Below are positions 51,144 to 60,253 of a DNA stretch of 64,000 nt, piece after piece (positions within the stretch are counted from its first letter, which is position 1; every line of letters begins with the position of its first letter). Source of the stretch: Myxococcota bacterium (GTDB taxonomy: Bacteria; Myxococcota; B64-G9). The position numbers were made by a program, and so were the translations under genes. The notes beneath the pieces are model-generated. The model did not search any database, was not told the DNA's origin, and saw only the letters and a program-made list of their open reading frames with translations. The stretch is taken from positions 62,001-126,000 of the forward strand of contig JAKLGA010000015.1 of NCBI GenBank assembly GCA_022710975.1, given 5' to 3'.

Positions 51144-52430
51144 TCAGTTCGCCCCGCCGGAGACCCGCTCGAACCAGGCCCCGGCCAGCTGGCGGGCGGT
51201 GACCAGGTAGGGATCCCACAGGGCGCCCGAGTCGAGCTCGTCCATCAGCTCGGCCAGGATGGCCTGCACCCGGGCCTTCCACTCGGGGTCGATGCGCACG
51301 GTGCGCGCGGCCCACTCGTGGCAGTAGCGGCAGGACTCGCAGTCGACGTCCTGGCAGCCCTGGGTCTTGAAGCGCTCGAGGAAGCCGTCCAGCGCGCGGT
51401 TGTCGATCTGCACCGGGTTGGGGCCGACCCGCGGGTAGAGCACGCTCATGGCCTTGCCGAACTCGATCACCTTCATGAACTTGACCATGTTCACCATCTG
51501 CGGCTTCACGAAGTACTTGAGCATGCGGCGGGTGGAGTAGGCGTCCTTGCCCCTGGGGCCCATCTTCTCCAGGGGGTAGGCGTAGTTCTGCACCAGGTCG
51601 AGCAGGTTGCCGTCGTGGCGCCGGTTGGCGTAGGCGTGCACGCGCTCCAGCAGGATCTGGGTGGGCGTGTTGCGTTCGACGATCTTGAAGTTGTGGTAGC
51701 CGAGCTGCTCGTACAGGTGCAGATCCTCGGGCCGGATCCAGTTGGCCCGCAGGTAGTTGACCGGGTCCTCGAGCCGCAGGCGGTTGCAGATCACCGAGCA
51801 GTAGTCGAGCGGGAAGCCGCGGTTCCCGGTCTGGCTGGCGGCCGACAGGCCCACCGCGTGGTTGCCGGCGATGGCGCAGTCCTGGCGGCACCAGTTGTTC
51901 ACGATGAGCTGCAGCTCGACCCCCTGGGCGGCCTGCTGCATGCCCGCGAGCACCTTGAACTCGCGGTGGATGTTCACCTCGCTCACCACGATGTAGTCGG
52001 CCCCGTTCTCCACCCAGAAGCGCACCTTGCGCGGGGTGTCGGTGAAACGGTGGGAGGAGATGCGCACCTTCAGGCGCGGGTGGCGGCGCTTCACCAGGCG
52101 CAGGAAGAACACGTTGGCCACGGTGACCGAGTCCACCCCGATGCCGTCCAGCCAGCCCAGCAGCTCCTCGATGTGCCGCTGGCCCTCGCGGGAGAACTCG
52201 GTGTTGCCCATGGCCGAGGCGTTCAGCAGGTAGTTGAACTGGATGCCGCGCCGGTGGGTGGCCGCGACGAACCGCTCGAGCCCGGGGCGATCCACCTCCG
52301 GCAGGTAGAAGGACGGCCGGCCGCCGCCGAAGTAGTCGCTGGTCAGCTTGCCGTAGATCTCGTACACCGGGTAGGCCTGCAGCCCGTCCAGCAGGGCCTC
52401 GTCGAAGTTACACGCCACGCTCAGCCTCAT
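51144..52430 (-). CDS. U32 peptidase-family protein (UbiU/UbiV/TrhP-like Fe-S protein)
   Basis: A 428-residue protein from ATG 52430 (AAAGGAG site), which opens MRLSVACNFDEALLDGLQAY. U32 proteins are TIM-barrel-like; characterised members are not peptidases but Fe-S-dependent hydroxylases of tRNA or, in the UbiU-UbiV pair, O2-independent quinone-ring hydroxylases. Two cysteine groups suit cluster binding: NNWCRQDC with DYCSVICN, and CQDVDCESCRYC near the C-terminus. It lies between aroF and the oxidosqualene cyclase in one operon, so a role in hydroxylating an aromatic/prenyl or triterpenoid intermediate is plausible but unproven. Only one U32 gene is present here. Confidence 0.8.
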   Translation of the reverse strand: MRLSVACNFDEALLDGLQAYPVYEIYGKLTSDYFGGGRPSFYLPEVDRPGLERFVAATHRRGIQFNYLLNASAMGNTEFSREGQRHIEELLGWLDGIGVDSVTVANVFFLRLVKRRHPRLKVRISSHRFTDTPRKVRFWVENGADYIVVSEVNIHREFKVLAGMQQAAQGVELQLIVNNWCRQDCAIAGNHAVGLSAASQTGNRGFPLDYCSVICNRLRLEDPVNYLRANWIRPEDLHLYEQLGYHNFKIVERNTPTQILLERVHAYANRRHDGNLLDLVQNYAYPLEKMGPRGKDAYSTRRMLKYFVKPQMVNMVKFMKVIEFGKAMSVLYPRVGPNPVQIDNRALDGFLERFKTQGCQDVDCESCRYCHEWAARTVRIDPEWKARVQAILAELMDELDSGALWDPYLVTARQLAGAWFERVSGGAN

Positions 52431-52450
52431 GGCCCGAGCTCCTTTCCGGT

Positions 52451-52472
52451 CGCCCTCCGCGGCGGGAGGGCG
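52451..52472. other. Stem-loop between aroF and U32 gene
   Basis: An 8-bp stem CGCCCTCC / GGAGGGCG with a 6-nt loop lies in the 64-bp spacer. There is no T-tract in the direction of transcription, so it may be an mRNA-stability or attenuation element rather than a terminator. Confidence 0.4.
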
Positions 52473-52494
52473 CGTCTCGTGTGTGGACCTCGCC

Positions 52495-53586
52495 TCAGTC
52501 GTTCGCCCCGGCCGCCGCATGCAGGCGCCGGGCCAAACCCACCGAGGCCATGAACTCCGCGAACTCCTCGAGGTCGAGCTGCTGCTGGCTGTCCGAGCGG
52601 GCCACCGCCGGGCAGGGGTGCACCTCGACCATCAAGCCGCTGGCGCCGGCGGCCAGCGCGGCCCGGCCGAGCGCCGCCAGGATGTCCTTGCGGCCCGCGG
52701 CGTGGCTCACGTCGACCACCACCGGCAGGTAGCTCTTCTGCCTGAGCAGGGCCACGGCCGAGAGGTCGAGCGTGTTGCGCGTCTCGGTCTCGAAGGTGCG
52801 GATGCCCCGCTCGCACAGGATGAGCTGGTCGTTGCCCTCGCTGGCCACGTACTCGGCCGCCCACAGGAACTCCTCCAGGGTGGCCGACAGGCCCCGCTTC
52901 AGCAGCACCGGCCGGCGCGCCTTGCCCAGCTCGCGCAGCAGCGGGTAGTTGTACATGTTGCGCGAGCCGACCTGCAGCACGTCCACGTACTCGGCCAGCA
53001 GCGCCACCTGGCGGGTGTCCATGACCTCGGACACGGTGACCATGTCGTGCCGCCGGGCCACCCGGCGCAGCAGCTCCAGCCCCGGCGCGCCCAGCCCCTG
53101 GAAGGCGTAGGGTGAGGTGCGCGGCTTGAACGCGCCGCCCCGCAGGAGCTGGCAGCCCAGGGCCTTGGCCTGCTGCGCCACCGCCTCGAGCTGCTCCTCG
53201 CTCTCCACCGCGCACGGCCCGGCGATGACGAAGGGCGCGGCGCCCAGCTCGCGCCCGCGCACGCGCACCACCAGATCCTCGGCGCGCGAGGCGCGGCTGA
53301 CCAGCAGGGCGCGCTCCTTCTGCCGCTGCATGAGCTCCACGCAGGCGCGGAAGATCTCCTTGAAGAGCCGGCGCACGGTCTCGTCCGGGAAGGGCCCGGG
53401 GTTCCTGGCCACCAGCTCCTGGAGCATCTTCATCTCGCGCTCGGGATCGAAGGTCGGCATGTTCTTCTGCGCCTTGAGGCGCTGCACCTCGGTCACCACT
53501 CGCGCTCGGCGGGAGAGCAGCTCGAGCAGGGAGGCGTTGATGTGCTCCAGCTCGTCGCGCAGCTCGGTCAGGTTCTTCTCCGGCAT
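52495..53586 (-). CDS. aroF: DAHP synthase with N-terminal chorismate mutase domain
   Basis: A 363-residue bifunctional enzyme. Residues ~1-90 are an AroQ-type chorismate mutase ([35 protein letters not shown]). The rest is a type I-beta DAHP synthase ([37 protein letters not shown]). It makes the first shikimate intermediate from PEP and erythrose-4-phosphate; the mutase domain typically serves as a chorismate/prephenate sensor. It sits in an isoprenoid operon, apart from aroB-aroA 7 kb away, which hints at a dedicated aromatic supply, e.g. for a prenylated quinone. Confidence 0.93.
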   Translation of the reverse strand: MPEKNLTELRDELEHINASLLELLSRRARVVTEVQRLKAQKNMPTFDPEREMKMLQELVARNPGPFPDETVRRLFKEIFRACVELMQRQKERALLVSRASRAEDLVVRVRGRELGAAPFVIAGPCAVESEEQLEAVAQQAKALGCQLLRGGAFKPRTSPYAFQGLGAPGLELLRRVARRHDMVTVSEVMDTRQVALLAEYVDVLQVGSRNMYNYPLLRELGKARRPVLLKRGLSATLEEFLWAAEYVASEGNDQLILCERGIRTFETETRNTLDLSAVALLRQKSYLPVVVDVSHAAGRKDILAALGRAALAAGASGLMVEVHPCPAVARSDSQQQLDLEEFAEFMASVGLARRLHAAAGAND

Positions 53587-53598
53587 GCTCGGCTCCTC

Positions 53599-53621
53599 GT
53601 GCGATCTCGCACCGGCGTGCG
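53599..53621. promoter_or_regulatory. Palindromic GTGCG/CGCAC sites upstream of aroF
   Basis: GTGCGATCTCGCAC (53599-53612) overlaps CGCACCGGCGTGCG (53608-53621), giving three alternating half-sites in the 68-bp spacer between ispA and aroF. The same half-sites occur between ispA and fni. Confidence 0.45.
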
Positions 53622-53654
53622 GAATGTCCGAACGCCGCTCGCTCCCGGCCCGGG

Positions 53655-54530
53655 TCAGCAGTCCCGGCGGACGATGAACGCGGCCATGGTCCGCAGGGCC
53701 TCGGCCCGCGCCCCGAACGGCGCGAGCTCCTCGACCGCCTCCGCGGCCAGGCGACCAGCGTACTCCCAGCCGCTCTCCAGGCCCAGCAGGTCCGCGTAGG
53801 TGGTCTTGCCCATGGCGCGGTCCTTGCCCGCGGACTTGCCCAGGCTGTGGGCCTCGCCTACCACGTCCAGCAGGTCGTCCGCCACCTGGAAGGCGAGCCC
53901 GAGCCGCTGGGCGTAGCGGGTCAGGCGGGGCAGCGCCGCCTCGTCGGCCCCGGCCAGCAGCGCGCCGACCCGCACCGCGGCGGTCAGCAGCGCCCCGGTC
54001 TTCAGGCGGTGGATGCGCTCCACCTCGGGCTGCGCGAGCGCCCGGCCGGTCTCCAGCGTGTCCAGCACCTGGCCGCCGACCATGCCGCCCGCGCCGGCCG
54101 CCTGCGACAGCTCGAGCGCGGCCCGCAGCGCGCGGGCCGGCTCCCCGGCCGCGCGGCCGAGCAGCCCGAAGGCCTCGGTCAGCAGGGCGTCCCCGGCCAG
54201 GATGGCCAGCGCCTCACCGTAGCGCTTGTGGCAGGTGGGCAGCCCGCGGCGCAGATCGTCGTCGTCCATGGCCGGCAGGTCATCGTGGATCAGGGAGTAG
54301 GTGTGCACGAACTCCAGGGCGCAGGCCGCCGGCATGAGCCCGGCCCCGCCGCCGGGGAACAGCTCCGCCGTCGCCAGCACCAGGATGGGGCGGACCCGCT
54401 TGCCTCCGGCCAGCAGGGAGTAACCCATGGCCTCGCGCAGGCGCGCCGGGGCCTCCACCCGCGCGAGCGCCTCGCGCAGGCCGTGCTCGATCCGCTGGCG
54501 GTGGGCCTCCAGGGCGGCCGGAAGCTGCAT
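53655..54530 (-). CDS. ispA: Polyprenyl diphosphate synthase (farnesyl/geranylgeranyl type)
   Basis: ATG 54530 (GAGGAG site) gives 291 residues. TTG 54557 is rejected because it lies inside the -12 element of the sigma-54 promoter and has no ribosome site. First Asp-rich motif DDLPAMDDDDLRRG, second DDLLD, and the KTGALL segment place it in the IspA-type short-chain prenyltransferases that make FPP or GGPP from IPP and DMAPP. It heads the minus-strand operon ispA-aroF-U32-cyclase, so FPP supply for squalene and the cyclase is likely. Chain length cannot be fixed by eye. Confidence 0.92.
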   Translation of the reverse strand: MQLPAALEAHRQRIEHGLREALARVEAPARLREAMGYSLLAGGKRVRPILVLATAELFPGGGAGLMPAACALEFVHTYSLIHDDLPAMDDDDLRRGLPTCHKRYGEALAILAGDALLTEAFGLLGRAAGEPARALRAALELSQAAGAGGMVGGQVLDTLETGRALAQPEVERIHRLKTGALLTAAVRVGALLAGADEAALPRLTRYAQRLGLAFQVADDLLDVVGEAHSLGKSAGKDRAMGKTTYADLLGLESGWEYAGRLAAEAVEELAPFGARAEALRTMAAFIVRRDC

Positions 54531-54556
54531 GTCCTCGCTCCTCGCCCCGGCTGCCA

Positions 54557-54572
54557 AGCAAGAAGCGCGCCA
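54557..54572 (-). promoter_or_regulatory. Sigma-54 promoter of the ispA-aroF-U32-cyclase operon
   Basis: On the minus strand TGGCGC-GCTTC-TTGCT: -24 GG and -12 GC in exact 12-nt register, one base from the consensus TGGCACG-N4-TTGC. The predicted start near 54546 lies about 16 nt before the ribosome site/ATG 54530. Confidence 0.75.
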
Positions 54573-54607
54573 GCGGTTCTCCGCCCCGGGCCGGCCGGCG
54601 GGGCGAT

Positions 54608-54636
54608 CCGCACGCCCGCGGCGTGCGGGTTCGCAC
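54608..54636. promoter_or_regulatory. Shared palindromic sites between divergent sigma-54 promoters
   Basis: CCGCACG (54608-54614) / CGTGCGG (54622-54628) and GTGCGGGTTCGCAC (54623-54636) form alternating half-sites. They sit ~50 bp from the ispA -24 element and ~95 bp from the fni -24 element, as expected for an activator binding site serving both promoters. Confidence 0.5.
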
Positions 54637-54721
54637 CCCCGGCCCCCGGGGAGAGCCGAGGCGCCAGGCGTGGGGGCGCCGTTCTCGCGGGCGGGTCGGG
54701 GCTTGGGGAGGCGGGCCGGGC

Positions 54722-54737
54722 TGGCATGCTTCCTGCT
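54722..54737 (+). promoter_or_regulatory. Sigma-54 promoter of the fni operon (weaker match)
   Basis: TGGCAT-GCTTC-CTGCT: GG (54723-54724) and GC (54735-54736) in the correct register. It deviates at T for C in the -24 box and CT for TT in the -12 box, but shares GCTTC with the divergent ispA promoter. The predicted start is near 54747, just before GGAGG (54753-54757). Confidence 0.6.
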
Positions 54738-54763
54738 CCGGCGCAGCCCGCCGGAGGTGTGCG

Positions 54764-55819
54764 TTGGGACAGGACGCAGAGCGAACCGAGCGCCGCAAGC
54801 GCGATCACCTCGAGCCCTTCCGCCGGGGGGGCGTGCCGGCCCGTGCGGCCACCACCTGGCTGGAGCACGTGTGGCTCGAGCACTGCGCGCTGCCCGAGCT
54901 GGCGGCCGACGAGCTGGACCTGTCCACCGAGTTCGCCGGGCGCAGCTTCCGCGCCCCGCTGTTCGTGACCGGCATGACCGGCGGCACCCCCGAGGCCGGG
55001 CGCATCAACGCGGAGCTGGCGGCCGTGGCCGAGCGCCTGGGGCTGGGCTTCGGCCTGGGCAGCATGCGCGCCATGTTCGAGCGCCCGGAGCTCCTGGCGA
55101 GCTACCAGGTCCGGGCCGCGGCGCCGCGCGTGTTCCTGGCCGGCAACCTGGGCGCGGCCCAGCTCAGGACGCTGGGCCTCGCGCGCGTCCGCGAGGGGCT
55201 CGCGGCCGTGGGCGCCGACGCCCTGTGCGTGCACCTGAACCCCGCCCAGGAGCTGGCCCAGCCCGAGGGGGAGCGGGACTTCCGCGGGCTCGGCGCGGCC
55301 ATTGCCGAGGCGGTGGCCGGCCTGGGGCTGCCGGTCATCGTCAAGGAGACGGGCGCCGGCCTGGGGCGCCGCGCGGGCCGCGCGCTGCGGGAGCTCGGCG
55401 TGCGCTGGGTCGACGCGGCCGGCGTGGGCGGCACCTCCTGGGTGGGCGTCGAGCTCGCGCGCCAGGGCGCCGTGGCGCGGGGCCTGGACTGCTTCTGGGA
55501 CTGGGGCGTGCCCACGGCCGCGGCGGTGGCGGAGCTGGTCGACGAGGGGCTCGAGGTGCAGGCCTCGGGGGGCGTGCGTACCGGCCTGGACGTGGCCCGG
55601 GCGCTGGCCCTCGGGGCGCGCCTGGCCGGGCTGGCCGCGCCGGTGCTGGGGGCCTACTTCCAGGGCGGGCCGGCCGCGGCCGAGCGGCTGCTCGACGGGG
55701 TGCTCGAGGGGCTGCGGGCGGCCATGCTGCTGACCGGCTGCCGCGATCTGGGCGCCCTGCGGGCCGCCCCCCGCCGGCTGGTGGGCCCGCTGCGCGCCTG
55801 GCTGGAGGACGCACGGTGA
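54764..55819 (+). CDS. fni: Type 2 isopentenyl-diphosphate delta-isomerase
   Basis: A 351-residue FMN enzyme. TTG 54764 follows GGAGG by 6 nt and gives GQDAERTERRKRDHLEPF, the standard N-terminus. Family motifs are visible: FVTGMTGGTPEAGRIN, GLGSMRAMFE, LNPAQELAQPEGERDF, VKETGAGLG, GVGGTSWVGVE, and the FMN-phosphate loop ASGGVRTGLDVA. It interconverts IPP and DMAPP. Its stop overlaps the start of the kinase/reductase fusion (GTGA). The preceding 233-base gap holds the divergent sigma-54 promoters. Confidence 0.93.
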   Translation: MGQDAERTERRKRDHLEPFRRGGVPARAATTWLEHVWLEHCALPELAADELDLSTEFAGRSFRAPLFVTGMTGGTPEAGRINAELAAVAERLGLGFGLGSMRAMFERPELLASYQVRAAAPRVFLAGNLGAAQLRTLGLARVREGLAAVGADALCVHLNPAQELAQPEGERDFRGLGAAIAEAVAGLGLPVIVKETGAGLGRRAGRALRELGVRWVDAAGVGGTSWVGVELARQGAVARGLDCFWDWGVPTAAAVAELVDEGLEVQASGGVRTGLDVARALALGARLAGLAAPVLGAYFQGGPAAAERLLDGVLEGLRAAMLLTGCRDLGALRAAPRRLVGPLRAWLEDAR

Positions 55820-57930
55820 GGCTCGCCTACGGCAAGGTGATCCTGTTCGGCGAGCACGCGGTGCTCTATGGCCGGCCGGCGCTGGCGGGCGGCATCGATG
55901 CCGGGGTGCGGTTGGAGGCGGTGAGCGCCGCCCCGGCCGGGGTCCGCCTGCGGGTGCCCGACTGGGAGCTCGCGGCCGACGAGCGCAGTCCCGGGGCCCT
56001 GGGCGCGGCCCTGCGCAGGCTGTGCGAGCTGGTGCCCGGGCCGGGCTTCGAGGCCACCCTGCGGGCCAGCCTGCCGCTGGGCGCGGGCCTGGGTGGCTCG
56101 GCCGCGCTGTCTGTGGCCCTGGTGCGCTCGGCGGCGGCCGCCCGCGGCCAGGAGTGGCAGGCAGCGCGGGTGCGCGAGCTGGCCCACGAGCTGGAGAAGG
56201 TGTTCCACGGCACCCCCTCGGGGCTGGACGATACGGTGGCCACCCACGGTGGGCTGTGCCTGTTCTACCGCGACGGCCTGCCGCCCGGCGGGCTGCCGGA
56301 GCCGGGCGCCGAGCGGCTGGGCGGGCAGGCCGCGCGCCTGCCCTGGGCGCTGCCCGCGCTGGTGGTGGGTCAGAGCGGGGTGCCGCGCGCCACCCGCGAC
56401 ATGCTGGTGCGCGTCCGCCGCCGCTGGGAGGACGGGCGGGCCGCCACCGAGCGGCTGTTCGAGCGCATCGAGGGCTGCCTGCAGGGCGGCCTGCGGGCCC
56501 TGCGGACCCAGGACGCGCCGGCGCTGGGCGCGGCCATGCTGGAGAACCAGGCCTGCCTGCAGGAGCTGGGCGTGTCGCTCCCGGAGATCGAGCGCATGGT
56601 GTCGCTGGCGCTCGAGGCCGGCGCGCTGGGCGCCAAGCTGACCGGCGCGGGCGGCGGCGGCGGGGTGATCGCGCTGGCCCCCGGGCGCGAGGCCGAGGTG
56701 GCCGCGGCCTGGCGGGCCGCGGGCTTCTCCGCCTTCGTGGCCTCGTCCGGGCCCGGCTCCCGGCTGCGCGGCCTGCACGCGCTCGCGCCCGCGGAGCGGC
56801 GCGCGGCGGTGGCCGGGCGCGCCGGGATCCCGGCCGCGGAGCTCGAGGCGCTGGCGGACGGCGGGCTGTCGCTCGAGCTGGCCGATCGCCTGGTGGAGAA
56901 CGTGCTGGGCCGCTACAGCCTGCCCTTCGCCGTGGCCCCCAACTTCCTGGTAAACGGGCGCGAGCTGGTGGTGCCCATGGTGACCGAGGAGCCCTCCGTG
57001 GTGGCGGCCGCCGCCAACGCGGCCCGCCTGGCCCGCGCGGGCGGTGGGTTCCGGGTGGAGGTGGACCCGCCCGAGATGGTCTGCCAGGTGCAGCTCTTCC
57101 ACCCGCGGCCGGAGGAGGCCGCTGCGCGCCTGCTGGCGGCCGAGGGTGAGCTGCTGGGCCTGGCCGCGGCCGCGGATCCCGCCCTGATCGCGGCCGGCGG
57201 CGGGCCGCTCGCGCTGGAGGCGCGCTGCTTCCCGCCCGAGGCGCCGGACGAGGACGGCTTCCTGGTGCTGCACCTGCGGGTCGACGTGCGCGACGCCATG
57301 GGCGCCAACGCCGTCAACAGCATGGGCGAGGCCATCCTGCCGCGCGCGCTCGCGCTGTGCGGTGGCAGGCCGGGGCTGCGCATCCTCACCAACCTGGCCG
57401 ACCGGCGCCTGGTGCGCGGGCTGGTGCGCGTGCCCGCGGCGCCGCTCTCGGTGGGCGGGCTGTCGGGCGAGCAGGTGCGGGACGCCATCGCCGCCGCCTC
57501 GCGCTTCGCCGAGCGCGATCCCTACCGGGCCGCCACCCACAACAAGGGCATCATGAACGGCATCGACGCGCTGCTGCTGGCCACGGGCAACGACTGGCGG
57601 GCGGTCGAGGCCGGGGCGCACGCCTACGCCGCCAGGCAGGGCGGCTACCGGCCGCTGTGCACCTGGCGGGCGGAGGACGGGGCCCTGGTCGGACGGCTGG
57701 AGCTGCCCATGGCGGTGGGGGTCGTGGGCGGCGCCGCGCGGGTGCACGCCGGGGCGCGCCTGGCGCTCAGGCTGCTGGGAGCCACGCGGGCCGCGGAGCT
57801 GGCCGCCGCCGCGGCCGCGGTGGGCATGGCCAACAACCTGGCGGCCCTGCGCGCGCTGGCCACCGAGGGCATCCAGCGCGGCCACATGCGCCTGCACAGG
57901 CGCGCCGCCGCGCCCGGGGAGGCCCGGTGA
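55816..57930 (+). CDS. Mevalonate kinase - class II HMG-CoA reductase fusion
   Basis: One 704-residue frame from GTG 55816. Residues ~1-312 are a GHMP mevalonate kinase: GKVILFGEHAVLYGRPALAG, PLGAGLGGSAALS, HGTPSGLDDTVA and KLTGAGGGGGVIAL. After a very short linker (GPGSRLRG) a complete class II HMG-CoA reductase begins: VENVLGRYSLPFAVAPNFLV, PMVTEEPSVVAAA (~388-400), DAMGANAVNSMGE (~493), THNKGIMNGID (Lys577) and EGIQRGHMRLH (His690). The order, kinase then reductase, puts two consecutive steps that meet at mevalonate on one chain. An in-frame GTG at 56737 could allow separate reductase translation, but there is no stop after the kinase. It overlaps the genes on both sides by 4 bp. Confidence 0.93.
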   Translation: MRLAYGKVILFGEHAVLYGRPALAGGIDAGVRLEAVSAAPAGVRLRVPDWELAADERSPGALGAALRRLCELVPGPGFEATLRASLPLGAGLGGSAALSVALVRSAAAARGQEWQAARVRELAHELEKVFHGTPSGLDDTVATHGGLCLFYRDGLPPGGLPEPGAERLGGQAARLPWALPALVVGQSGVPRATRDMLVRVRRRWEDGRAATERLFERIEGCLQGGLRALRTQDAPALGAAMLENQACLQELGVSLPEIERMVSLALEAGALGAKLTGAGGGGGVIALAPGREAEVAAAWRAAGFSAFVASSGPGSRLRGLHALAPAERRAAVAGRAGIPAAELEALADGGLSLELADRLVENVLGRYSLPFAVAPNFLVNGRELVVPMVTEEPSVVAAAANAARLARAGGGFRVEVDPPEMVCQVQLFHPRPEEAAARLLAAEGELLGLAAAADPALIAAGGGPLALEARCFPPEAPDEDGFLVLHLRVDVRDAMGANAVNSMGEAILPRALALCGGRPGLRILTNLADRRLVRGLVRVPAAPLSVGGLSGEQVRDAIAAASRFAERDPYRAATHNKGIMNGIDALLLATGNDWRAVEAGAHAYAARQGGYRPLCTWRAEDGALVGRLELPMAVGVVGGAARVHAGARLALRLLGATRAAELAAAAAAVGMANNLAALRALATEGIQRGHMRLHRRAAAPGEAR

Positions 57931-58793
57931 GCCACGCGGCGGCCATGGCGGCTTGCCGGGCGGTGCTCGCGCGCTCCGGTTCGAGCTTCCGCACGGCCTT
58001 CCGCCTGCTGCCGGCCGAGCCCCGGGACGCGCTGACCGCGTTCTACGCGTACTGCCGGGAGGTGGACGACGCGGTCGACGAGGCGCCTGACGAGCTCTGC
58101 GCGCGGCGGGCCCTGGCGGGCTGGCGCGCGCGGCTGGAGGCAGCGCTGGCCGGCCGGCCGGGCGGGCCGGTGGAGGAGGCGCTGGCCTGGGCCGCGGGGC
58201 GCTATCGGTTGCCGCGGGCGCACCTGGAGCTGGTGATCGAGGGGGTCGAGCAGGACCTCGCCCAGCGCCGCTTCCGCACCTTCCAGGAGCTGCACGCCTA
58301 CTGCTACCGGGTGGCCTCGGCGGTCGGCCTGGTGTGCGCCGCGGTGCAGGGCGGGCGGGGCGCGGAGGTCGAGCTGTACGCCGAGCTGAGCGGCGTGGCC
58401 GTGCAGCTCACCAACGTGCTGCGCGATCTGGGCGAGGACGCCGCCCGCGGGCGCATCTACCTGCCGCTCGAGGACCTCGAGGCCTTCGGGGTGAGCGAGG
58501 CGGACATCCTCGGGCGGCGCCCGACCCCGGCGCTCGGGCAGCTGCTGCGCTTCGAGGCTGCCCGCGCGCAGGCGCTCTACGCGCAGGCCGCGGCGGCGCT
58601 GCCCCCCGCGCTGGCCGCCCGGCTGTACTTCTGCGAGGCCCTGCGCGAGACCTACCAGCGCCTGCTCGCGCGCCTGGTGGCCGCGGACCTGCCGGTCTTC
58701 GGCGCGCGGGTGAGCCTGCCTGCGTGGGAGAAGCTGCTGGTGGTGCTCAGGCGGAGGTTGAGCCCGGCGGCCCTGTGGGCCGGCCGGGCCTAG
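57927..58793 (+). CDS. Squalene/phytoene synthase family protein (HpnD/CrtB-like)
   Basis: GTG 57927 overlaps the preceding stop and has GGGGAGG upstream; 288 residues. The two Asp-rich motifs of head-to-head prenyltransferases are present: YCREVDDAVDEAPDE and NVLRDLGEDAARGRIYLPLE. YLPLEDLEAFGV and the ~285-residue size are typical of HpnD (presqualene diphosphate synthase) and CrtB rather than eukaryotic-type squalene synthase. With a cycloartenol-type cyclase in the divergent operon, making (pre)squalene from FPP is the better fit. HpnC and HpnE partners are not seen. Confidence 0.88.
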   Translation: MSHAAAMAACRAVLARSGSSFRTAFRLLPAEPRDALTAFYAYCREVDDAVDEAPDELCARRALAGWRARLEAALAGRPGGPVEEALAWAAGRYRLPRAHLELVIEGVEQDLAQRRFRTFQELHAYCYRVASAVGLVCAAVQGGRGAEVELYAELSGVAVQLTNVLRDLGEDAARGRIYLPLEDLEAFGVSEADILGRRPTPALGQLLRFEAARAQALYAQAAAALPPALAARLYFCEALRETYQRLLARLVAADLPVFGARVSLPAWEKLLVVLRRRLSPAALWAGRA

Positions 58794-58803
58794 GAGGAAC
58801 ACC

Positions 58804-60240
<1,437 letters not shown>

Positions 60241-60253
60241 GGCCCGAGCGGAC

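Noticed and set aside
51144-52430. Genuine U32 protease role
   Set aside because: Characterised relatives are Fe-S hydroxylases; the paired cysteine clusters and biosynthetic context fit that better than proteolysis.
54531-54557. TTG 54557 as start of the prenyl diphosphate synthase
   Set aside because: It has no ribosome site and overlaps the -12 element of the sigma-54 promoter. ATG 54530 has GAGGAG and the normal family length.
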